Source of the DNA: Caldilineae bacterium
GTDB lineage: Bacteria > Chloroflexota > Anaerolineae > J102
Reading direction: 5' to 3'
DNA length: 9,781 bases
NCBI GenBank assembly: GCA_011192085.1
Contig: DUEQ01000232.1
Coordinates: 1-9,781, forward strand
A model generated the notes under the pieces. That model did not search any database. It was not told the DNA's origin and saw only the letters and a list, made by a program, of their open reading frames with translations. Made by a program: the position numbers and the translations under genes. Positions 1 through 6,969 of this stretch are shown here, piece by piece. Position 1 is the first letter of the stretch; every line of letters begins with the position of its first letter.

Positions 1-12
1 CGGACTCAGGTA

Positions 13-28
13 TCATACTCAAGTATGA
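13..28. promoter_or_regulatory. Palindromic operator candidate at the left edge
   Basis: TCATACT-CA-AGTATGA is a perfect 7-bp inverted repeat with a 2-bp centre. Weaker symmetry extends outward: GG at 9-10 pairs with CC at 31-32, and CGGACT at 1-6 pairs with AGTCCG at 34-39. One arm covers the -10 box of the leftward promoter described separately, which is the usual place for a dimeric repressor or redox regulator to bind. The regulator family cannot be named from the sequence. The TACTCAAGTA core loosely recalls Rrf2-type sites, but that is only an impression. Confidence 0.4.
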
Positions 29-50
29 CCCCAAGTCCGTTTCTCGTCAA
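22..50 (-). promoter_or_regulatory. Sigma70-type promoter reading off the left edge
   Basis: On the minus strand, TTGACG (45-50; 5 of 6 consensus bases) is followed after exactly 17 bp by CATACT (22-27; 4 of 6). The start point would fall near position 15, so the transcript runs leftward out of the window. This suggests that the gene beyond livF has its own promoter instead of depending only on liv read-through. The -10 box sits inside the palindrome at 13-28. The target gene is not visible. Confidence 0.4.
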
Positions 51-58
51 ATCCCATC

Positions 59-142
59 AGGTGCGACGCACTTTTGGGGTGACCACCTTCTGGAGGTCCA
101 GCAGCGTCGCTCCGCAAGGGACATGCCAAGTGCGTCGCACCT
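59..142. repeat. 84-bp element with 15-bp terminal inverted repeats
   Basis: AGGTGCGACGCACTT (59-73) and AAGTGCGTCGCACCT (128-142) are perfect reverse complements of 15 bp. Each arm also contains a near-palindrome, GTGCG-A/T-CGCAC. The 54-bp interior holds further short stems: GGTG/CACC at 78-87, CTGGA/TCCAG at 90-101, and AGCG/CGCT at 103-111. It starts 8 bp past the livF stop and could act as the 3' hairpin of the liv mRNA, although no T-run follows it on either strand. The compact, fully structured form also fits a REP- or MITE-like dispersed repeat. No clear target-site duplication flanks it and no transposase is present. Confidence 0.5.
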
Positions 143-149
143 TGAAGCT

Positions 150-860
150 TTAAATGCCCAGATACGCCCGACGCACTTCCTCGTTGTTCTCAACTTCCTT
201 GGAGGGACCTTGCAGTTCGACCTTGCCCTCGCTGAACACGTAGGCGTAGTCGCTGACCTTGAGGGCCATGCGCACGTTCTGCTCCACCAGCAGGATGGTG
301 ATGCCCTCATCCCGCAAGCGACGCAAGGACATGAACAGGTCCAGGGTGAGGACAGGCGCCAGGCCCAAAGAGAGCTCGTCGATCATGAGCACGACGGGTT
401 CGGACATGATGCCCCGGGCTACGGCCAGCATCTGCTGCTCACCGCCGCTCATGGTGCCCGCTTTTTGATCTGCCCGCTCTTGGAGCCGAGGGAAGATGTC
501 GAAGACCCTTTCCAAGTTCTGTTTTATGCGGGCGCGAGCCCGCTTGGGCGTGGCCCCCATCTCGAGGTTCTCCCGCACGGTCATCTCGGTGAAGAGCTGA
601 CGGCCCTCGGGCACCATAATCAGGCCCATCTCGGCCTTGGTGTAAGGCGGGAGCTTACTCACATCCTTTCCTTGGAAGAAGATCTGCCCATCCCAGGGCT
701 TGATCTGCCCCACAATAGTGCGCAGGAGCGTGGTCTTGCCCGCGCCATTGGCTCCCACCAGGGTGGTGAGCCGGCCCTCCTCCAGGTCGAGGGTGGCCCC
801 CCACAAGATCTGCAGATCGCCGTAGCCTGAGGTGACGTTGCGCACTTCCAGTAGAGCCAT
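150..860 (-). CDS. livF: Branched-chain amino-acid ABC transporter, ATP-binding protein LivF
   Basis: This 236-residue cytoplasmic ATPase is one of the two nucleotide-binding subunits that power amino-acid import by the Liv (HAAT family) transporter. Visible motifs are Walker A GANGAGKTT (residues 36-44), a Q-loop region with PEGRQLF (84-90), the ABC signature MSGGEQQ (137-143), and Walker B VLMIDE (157-162) followed by LSLGLAP. The usual H-loop histidine is replaced by glutamine in LVEQN (191-195), which is normal for LivF. The length matches the family (about 235). The ATG overlaps the livG stop by one base (TAATG), and a strong GAGGAG ribosome site lies inside the last livG codons, so the two are probably translationally coupled. 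It is the last gene of the operon. The exact substrate (Leu/Ile/Val or another amino acid or amide) cannot be read from the ATPase. Confidence 0.96.
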   Translation of the reverse strand: MALLEVRNVTSGYGDLQILWGATLDLEEGRLTTLVGANGAGKTTLLRTIVGQIKPWDGQIFFQGKDVSKLPPYTKAEMGLIMVPEGRQLFTEMTVRENLEMGATPKRARARIKQNLERVFDIFPRLQERADQKAGTMSGGEQQMLAVARGIMSEPVVLMIDELSLGLAPVLTLDLFMSLRRLRDEGITILLVEQNVRMALKVSDYAYVFSEGKVELQGPSKEVENNEEVRRAYLGI

Positions 861-1615
861 TATGCTTTCTCCTCCTCAAGTAAGCGTTCGGCGAGTTCGG
901 GGTCGCCCAAGTAGGCTTCGATGACCTCGGGGTTCTGCGACACCTCCTCGGGCGAGCCCTCCGCGATGAGGGAGCCGTAATTCAGGACGATGATCCGGTC
1001 GGAGAGGTTCATCACCGCATGCATGATGTGTTCGATCATGATGATGGTAACGCCCTGCTCCCGAATTTTACGGATGGTATCCAGCATGGAGGTGACCTCC
1101 GCGGTGTTCAGGCCCGCGAGCACTTCATCCAACAGCAGCAAATAGGGCCTGGCCGACAGCGCCCGGGCCATCTCCAGCCGCTTCTTTTGGGCCACGTTCA
1201 GCGTCCCCGCCAGCAGCTCCGCCTTATCGGCCATGCCCACAAACTCTAGCATCGCCATCGCGGTTTCGCGGGCGTCGCTCAGATTCATGTTCTCGCGGCC
1301 ATAGCAGGCTCCCACCATCGCGTTTTCCAGCACGGTGAGTTCGTTCAGAGGGCGTACGATCTGATGGGTGCGGGAGAGGCCCAGATGCGCTGAACGATAC
1401 GTAGGCAGTCCGGTGATGTCCTTGCCCTGGAAGACGATCTGACCTTCGGTGGGGCTATAGACGCCGTTGATGCAGTTGAACAGGGTCGTCTTGCCCGCGC
1501 CATTGGGGCCGATGAGCCCCAATATCTCGCCCTCTTCCAGATCGAAGGTGACCCGGTTGACCGCGAGGAGGCCGCCAAAGCGTTTGGTGACGTTTTTGAC
1601 TTCCAGAATCTTCAT
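860..1615 (-). CDS. livG: Branched-chain amino-acid ABC transporter, ATP-binding protein LivG
   Basis: This 251-residue ATPase partners LivF on the cytoplasmic face of LivH/LivM. Walker A is GPNGAGKTT (36-44), the Q-loop is near Q85 (SRTHQIV), Walker B is LLLLDE (159-164) with an AGLN D-loop, and the switch histidine is H196 in IMIEH. The ABC signature is atypical: [15 protein letters not shown] at 139-153, where most LivG proteins have a sequence close to LSYGQQRRLEIARAL. The proline that often follows the Walker B glutamate is valine (DEV). Such sequences occur in a subgroup of Liv ATPases, so this is probably a functional variant. The C-terminal AYLGDPE (235-241) is the normal LivG tail. 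The ATG shares ATGA with the livM stop, and GGAGGA lies about 6 bases upstream of the ATG. Confidence 0.95.
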   Translation of the reverse strand: MKILEVKNVTKRFGGLLAVNRVTFDLEEGEILGLIGPNGAGKTTLFNCINGVYSPTEGQIVFQGKDITGLPTYRSAHLGLSRTHQIVRPLNELTVLENAMVGACYGRENMNLSDARETAMAMLEFVGMADKAELLAGTLNVAQKKRLEMARALSARPYLLLLDEVLAGLNTAEVTSMLDTIRKIREQGVTIIMIEHIMHAVMNLSDRIIVLNYGSLIAEGSPEEVSQNPEVIEAYLGDPELAERLLEEEKA

Positions 1616-2583
1616 TCGAATATCCTCCGTAACTTAGCCGAACGGGTCCGGACCCAACCGATGATGCCGGTGGGGACGAAGAGGACGATGATGAGCAACA
1701 TCACGCCCGCCACGACCAATTGATAATCCTTGAAGATGGGAGAGGTCAGCAACGTCTTGCGCAGCCATTGATAGATGCCTCCGCCCAGCACCGGCCCCAA
1801 CACCGTGCCCGCGCCGCCCAGCATAAGCATCACGATCCATTCGATGGAGAAATGCAGGCGGAACGCATCACCCGGCTCGATGTTGCCGTTCTTGAAGAAG
1901 AAAAGCACGCCGATGATGCCGGGGAACACGGCGGAGAGCACATAGGCCCACGTCTTGGCCCGAGGCGTGATCACGCCCATGACCTCTGCAGCGTCCTCAT
2001 CCTCGCGAATAGCCATCAACCCCAGACCGAACTTGGACGTCTTGATGAAATAGCTGACCACGATCACGAGGATAGCCAGAAATGCCATGCTCCAATACAC
2101 CATCCACAGCGACTCCATGGGGCCGCCGTAGCGCTTGTATTCGGAGAAATGCATCTCCAGCCCCACGGGTCCGCCCAGGAAATCGAGGTTGATAACCAGC
2201 GCCTTCATGGCCTCCAGAATGCCGATGGTGGCCAGGGCGAAGTACGCGCCCCGCAACCGCAACACGGCCAGACCCAGCAGCCAGGCGATGATCGCGGCAA
2301 CGAGGCCGCCCAGCAAAGCCGCGGGCAGAATGTGCCATCCCAGGTGCGTGATGACCCAAAAACCCGCGTAGCCGCCGATGCCGAAGAAGACGATGTGACC
2401 AAAACTAACGTAGCCAGTGTAGCCCAAGATGATGTTCAGGCTGGAGGCCAGGGCCATGGACATGATGAGGGTGAACATAGCCTCACGCGCACTGGCGCTG
2501 TTGCCGCTGAACAGAGGCCAGATGGCCAGCGCCACGATAATGGCTATGGGTATGAGCAAACCGGGTTTGAATAGCCTTTTCAT
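1612..2583 (-). CDS. livM: Branched-chain amino-acid ABC transporter permease LivM
   Basis: This 323-residue integral membrane permease forms the translocation path together with LivH. Hydrophobic segments run through most of the chain (for example about 8-25, 36-54, 62-80, 88-110, 165-180, 213-231, 249-270 and 288-308). The family signature [20 protein letters not shown] lies at 54-73, [11 protein letters not shown] at 111-121, and the cytoplasmic coupling loop [14 protein letters not shown] at 191-204 contacts an ATPase. I chose the ATG at 2583 (MKRLFKPG). An upstream TTG would extend the frame into livH and add a polar, non-homologous stretch. The ATG overlaps the livH stop as ATGA, and the ribosome site (GGGGGCG) is weak, consistent with coupled translation. 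It lacks the long N-terminal extension of E. coli LivM, as is usual outside enterics. Confidence 0.93.
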   Translation of the reverse strand: MKRLFKPGLLIPIAIIVALAIWPLFSGNSASAREAMFTLIMSMALASSLNIILGYTGYVSFGHIVFFGIGGYAGFWVITHLGWHILPAALLGGLVAAIIAWLLGLAVLRLRGAYFALATIGILEAMKALVINLDFLGGPVGLEMHFSEYKRYGGPMESLWMVYWSMAFLAILVIVVSYFIKTSKFGLGLMAIREDEDAAEVMGVITPRAKTWAYVLSAVFPGIIGVLFFFKNGNIEPGDAFRLHFSIEWIVMLMLGGAGTVLGPVLGGGIYQWLRKTLLTSPIFKDYQLVVAGVMLLIIVLFVPTGIIGWVRTRSAKLRRIFE

Positions 2584-3440
2584 TCTTTCGCCCCCAAAAT
2601 GCCTTGCGGGCGCACCAGCAGGATCAAGACGAAAAGCACGTACTCGATCACGGGCACCCAAGTCGTTTTCATGAACACAGGAACCAGACCTTCGATCAGG
2701 CCGAGAATCAAACCGCCGAGCAGGGCCCCCAGCGGGTTGCCGAGCCCGCCCAACACGACGATGACGAAGCTCTTGAGCTCGTAAGAGCCGCCCGCCAGGA
2801 TGTTAATGGGCAAGATGGTGGCGATGAGCCCGCCCGCGACGGTGGCCAGCATGACGCCGATGCCAAAGGCCAGGGCCAGGATGCGGGTGGAGGGAATGCC
2901 CATGAGCTCGGCCGAGATGCGATTATTGGCTACCGCCCGGATGTACTTCCCCGGTCGGGTGCGGTAGAGGAAGAAATAGAGCAACACCGTGGTTAGCAAA
3001 GCGACCAATGATGCAGCGATGCGGGAGCCCGGCGCCCGAAAGAATCCGAGATCCAGCGTACCCAGACTATAATCCACGTTGTAAGAGGAGGTGGACAGCA
3101 TGGCCGTGCCAATGCCGATGATGATCATGTTCACCGAGAAGGTGGATAGTAGGCTCGACAGGGGCGGCGCATCGATGACCCGGCTGACGGCGATGAAATA
3201 GATGAGAACGCCCAACAGCAGACCGATGGCGGCCACGATGATGACAGCGACGAAGGGATTGAGCCCCATCAACGTAAAAAGCAGATACACCCCAAACATA
3301 CCCAGGGCGATGAGCGGGCCGTGCGCCAGATTGATTACATCCATGACGCCAAAGATCAGCGTCAGGCCCATAGCAGCCAGGCCGTAGATGACGCCGATGA
3401 GCAGCCCGTCGATGGCGGAAGTAAACAGGACATCACCCAT
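2580..3440 (-). CDS. livH: Branched-chain amino-acid ABC transporter permease LivH
   Basis: This 286-residue inner-membrane permease is the second half of the Liv channel. The N-terminal family signature GLAAMGLTLIFGVMDVINLA (20-39) is intact. The ATPase-coupling loop PGKYIRAVANNRISAELMGI (163-182) and the GGLGNPLGALLGGLILGLIE segment (231-250) are also present. About eight hydrophobic helices can be drawn, and the length is close to the usual 290-305. The start is well set: an AGGAGG ribosome site lies 7 bases before the ATG. It is the first gene after the 130-bp gap that follows livK, and its stop overlaps the livM start by four bases. The hairpin in that gap may lower LivH and downstream expression relative to LivK. 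Confidence 0.95.
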   Translation of the reverse strand: MGDVLFTSAIDGLLIGVIYGLAAMGLTLIFGVMDVINLAHGPLIALGMFGVYLLFTLMGLNPFVAVIIVAAIGLLLGVLIYFIAVSRVIDAPPLSSLLSTFSVNMIIIGIGTAMLSTSSYNVDYSLGTLDLGFFRAPGSRIAASLVALLTTVLLYFFLYRTRPGKYIRAVANNRISAELMGIPSTRILALAFGIGVMLATVAGGLIATILPINILAGGSYELKSFVIVVLGGLGNPLGALLGGLILGLIEGLVPVFMKTTWVPVIEYVLFVLILLVRPQGILGAKE

Positions 3441-3570
3441 AGAATCCTCCTGTAGGATGGACGAAGTACGATGAGCCTAAACGAACCGGAGATTTGGAAG
3501 CGCCAGGGGTCCTCGCAGATCTCTGGCGCTTCCTCCATGGCTCGTTCAAGCGTATCGCTTCGGAGTTAAA
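3441..3570 (-). other. livK-livH intergenic spacer with processing/attenuation hairpin
   Basis: The main feature is a perfect 11-bp inverted repeat, GGAAGCGCCAG (3496-3506) and CTGGCGCTTCC (3523-3533), with a 16-nt loop. A smaller stem, AAGCG/CGCTT, lies at 3548-3560. On the minus (mRNA) strand the large stem is followed by AAATC and not by a U-run, so it is not a classical intrinsic terminator. In ABC operons a stem between the binding-protein gene and the permease genes commonly stabilises the upstream mRNA or partly stops transcription, giving excess binding protein. That role is inferred here. The livH ribosome site lies at the left end of the spacer. Confidence 0.5.
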
Positions 3571-4899
3571 TTAACGAATGGGGTAAATGGGGTCCGCCGT
3601 CGCGCCAGCCTTGGGCCAGACGACCTGCTTCACCAGCTTGCCGCCATCCTTCTGCCACTGGATCAGGATCATGTCATGGCCGATTTGCAAGCCATGCGCC
3701 TCTTCCGACGTATCGAACTTGATGTGGCCGAAGAAGGTCATCATGTCGATAGCGTCCATGGCCTTGAGCACTGCGTCCTTCTCCACCGAATCCGCGGTTT
3801 CAATGGCTTTTTGCAGGATCAGGCCCGCAGCATAACCACCAGCCACATGATAGGAAGGCTCTTCGCCATCATGCGCGGCCTGATAGGCCTTGGTGAACTC
3901 CTCGCCCGTGGGGCCGTACCACTCGATGCCAGCCGCTTTCGCAGACTCAGGTGTATATTTGGCCGCGGGCTCCCACTGGCTGGGCCCGATCACGCCCACT
4001 GCCGCGTCGCCCAATTCCGCGAAAGTGGGTTCGGGAGGAGCCACCAGCAAGGAGATGAACTTCACCTTCGCGCCCTTCTCGTAGAGCTGACGGGCGAAGG
4101 TGCTGCCATCCTGGAAGTGACCGCCGCCGAGGATGGCGTCGGGCGCGGCCGCCTCGATCTTGTTAATGATAGCGTTGAAATCTTTGATGTCGGGGTCATA
4201 GCCCTCGAATAGTACGACATCGAAGCCGTTCTTCTCCGCGTACGCCTTGGCCGCCTCATTCACGTCCGTGGCAAACTTGGAGTTCTCATACACGAACGCG
4301 ACCTTCTTGGCATTGGGGTCCAGATCCATCAGCAGATCGATGGCGCCGGTCAGGTAGCGACTGGCGGGCGTGTAGGCCTGGTAGACCACGGTGTAGCCCT
4401 GCTTGTAAGTCGCATCCGAGGCCGCCCCCGTGGTGATCATGGGAATGCCGTACTGTTCTGCGATCACCGCCGCGGCCGCAGTCAGACCGCTGGAATAGGG
4501 GCTGATGAGGAAGTCAGCCTTGTCGTCGGTGGCCAGTTTGGTGTATAGCTCCTGCACTCGGTCCTTGTTCGATTCGTCATCGTAAGAGACGGCCTTGAAC
4601 TTAAGCACCGTCCCATCCGATAACTTGACGCCTCCGGCCTTGTTCACCTCATCCATCCACATCTGCAGACCTGTGGTCTGACGGGTGGATGGGACATTGT
4701 ACTTGCCCGTCTGCGAGGCGGTGAACCCGACGACCACAGTTTTCTCCTTGGCTGCGGGCGCCTCTTCCTTGGCCTCTTCCGTGGCCGCGGGCTCTTCCGC
4801 TTTCGGCGCTTCCGTGGCCGCTTTTTGGCCTCCGCACGCGGCCAGCGTCCAAGTTAGCGCCAGCACGAGCGCGAACACAAGAATCCACTTACGAGACAT
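3571..4899 (-). CDS. livK: Branched-chain amino-acid ABC transporter substrate-binding lipoprotein LivK
   Basis: This 442-residue lipoprotein is the extracytoplasmic receptor that delivers ligand to LivH/LivM. Residues 1-21 are a lipoprotein signal peptide with lipobox LAAC, giving an acylated Cys22. Residues 23-53 are an Ala/Glu/Lys/Pro/Thr-rich flexible tether of the kind seen in Gram-positive and Chloroflexota lipoproteins. The type I periplasmic-binding fold follows from TVVVGFTASQTGKY (54-67), with DDESNKDRVQELYTKL (107-122), the serine pair in LISPYSSGLT (131-140), GIPMITTGAASD (151-162) and a hinge and second lobe from about 180. The start is firm: AAAGGAGGAA (4906-4915) lies 6 bases from the ATG. 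It is the first gene of the liv operon. The ligand could be a branched-chain amino acid, another amino acid, or an amide/urea-type compound; these cannot be told apart here. Confidence 0.94.
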   Translation of the reverse strand: MSRKWILVFALVLALTWTLAACGGQKAATEAPKAEEPAATEEAKEEAPAAKEKTVVVGFTASQTGKYNVPSTRQTTGLQMWMDEVNKAGGVKLSDGTVLKFKAVSYDDESNKDRVQELYTKLATDDKADFLISPYSSGLTAAAAVIAEQYGIPMITTGAASDATYKQGYTVVYQAYTPASRYLTGAIDLLMDLDPNAKKVAFVYENSKFATDVNEAAKAYAEKNGFDVVLFEGYDPDIKDFNAIINKIEAAAPDAILGGGHFQDGSTFARQLYEKGAKVKFISLLVAPPEPTFAELGDAAVGVIGPSQWEPAAKYTPESAKAAGIEWYGPTGEEFTKAYQAAHDGEEPSYHVAGGYAAGLILQKAIETADSVEKDAVLKAMDAIDMMTFFGHIKFDTSEEAHGLQIGHDMILIQWQKDGGKLVKQVVWPKAGATADPIYPIR

Positions 4900-4962
4900 G
4901 ACAACTTCCTCCTTTGAAGAGCGTAATTGAAAAACATAATACAGTTATGCTTTAGTTTACGT

Positions 4963-5043
4963 GATTCATGAAAATATCGAATAAAAACAGAGGATGCATG
5001 TATAAAAAAATTGTAAATAATTCCCCCGTGGCCGCCTCGATTC
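4963..5043. promoter_or_regulatory. Two GANTC sites in the methyltransferase upstream region
   Basis: GATTC occurs at 4963-4967 and 5039-5043. The second ends 9 bp before the -35 box of the predicted methylase promoter, and the first lies in the putative livK promoter spacer. A third site (GAATC, 4881-4885) is just inside livK. GANTC is the target of CcrM, the closest recognisable relative of the downstream gene. In Caulobacter, GANTC methylation near the ccrM promoter affects ccrM expression, so autoregulation is conceivable. I counted about 18 GANTC sites by eye in the first 6.26 kb, so two in 258 bp is only a mild local excess. Confidence 0.35.
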
Positions 5044-5052
5044 GAAAAGCGC

Positions 5053-6264
<1,212 letters not shown>

Positions 6265-6282
6265 CGCGCGCATCCCCACCCT

Positions 6283-6969
6283 TTATCCCGCGATGCGGTA
6301 GCCAACGCCGTGCTCTGTGAGGATGTGCCGAGGGCGAGCCGGATCGGCCTCCACCTTGCGCCGCAAACGCCCCACATACACCCGCAGATACTCCACCTCA
6401 TCCCCATATTCGGACCCCCACACCTGCTGCAAAATAAGACGGTGAGGCAGGACCTTGCCCACATTTTTCATAAAATAATGGAGCAGATTAAACTCCGTGC
6501 GGGTGAGTTTGACGGGCCGGCCTTTCACCATCACCAGCCCCTGCTCCACGATCATCTCAATATCGCCCACGCGCAGACGCTCCTGGGGCGCGGCCGCGTG
6601 CTGCCAGCTCGCCCGACGCAGCAGCCCCCGCACCCGGGCCAGCAGCTCTTCCACCCCAAAGGGCTTGGTCAGATAATCATCCGCGCCCAGGTCCAACGCC
6701 GTCACCTTGTCTCGCTCCTCGTCCAGTGCGCTGAGCACGATGATGGGCACGGTGGAGGTGCGGCGAATGCGCTGGGTCAGCTCCAGACCATCCATGTGGG
6801 GCATCATCAGGTCCAGGATAATCAGGTCAAGAGGTTGTCTCTGGAAGATGGCCAGGGCCTCCATGCCATTGGCCGCCTTCAGCACCTCATAGCCGCGCAC
6901 GCTGAGATTACGGGCCACGAATTCGCGCAGCGGTTTTTCATCCTCAATCACCAGGATGCGTTGAGACAT
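6283..6969 (-). CDS. OmpR/PhoB-family (KdpE-like) response regulator
   Basis: This 228-residue transcription factor is the expected target of the adjacent kinase. The receiver domain (about 3-118) has acidic residues E9 and D10, phospho-acceptor D53 in LIILDLMMP, switch residues S80 and Y99, and K102 in TKPF. A winged-helix DNA-binding domain follows (about 131-226), with LTRTEFNLLHYF (155-166), the recognition region VEYLRVYVGRLRRKVE (192-207) and the C-terminal wing LTEHGVGYRI (217-226). The HRLILQQVWGSEYGDE stretch (176-191) resembles KdpE-type regulators, but no kdp potassium-transport genes are in the window, so I give no symbol. The start lies inside the kinase 3' end (26-bp overlap in another frame), with GAGGAG 10 bases upstream of the ATG. 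Its DNA targets are unknown. Confidence 0.95.
   Translation of the reverse strand: MSQRILVIEDEKPLREFVARNLSVRGYEVLKAANGMEALAIFQRQPLDLIILDLMMPHMDGLELTQRIRRTSTVPIIVLSALDEERDKVTALDLGADDYLTKPFGVEELLARVRGLLRRASWQHAAAPQERLRVGDIEMIVEQGLVMVKGRPVKLTRTEFNLLHYFMKNVGKVLPHRLILQQVWGSEYGDEVEYLRVYVGRLRRKVEADPARPRHILTEHGVGYRIAG

Noticed and set aside
123..830. 235-residue plus-strand open frame
   Set aside because: It is antisense to livF and is low-complexity His/Leu/Gln-rich. The minus-strand frame carries all ABC motifs.
1720..2574. 284-residue plus-strand open frame
   Set aside because: It lies fully antisense to livM, is rich in His, Gln and Asp, and shows no domain. It is a shadow of the permease codons.
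2584..2661. N-terminal extension of livM to a TTG start
   Set aside because: It adds 26 polar residues inside livH. The ATG at 2583 forms an ATGA overlap and gives a normal LivM N-terminus.
6269..6297. Possible bidirectional terminator (CGCATC/GATGCG) between the methylase and the regulator
   Set aside because: It has only a 6-bp stem with a 17-nt loop, overlaps the regulator stop codon, and has no T-run on either strand. It is too weak to call.
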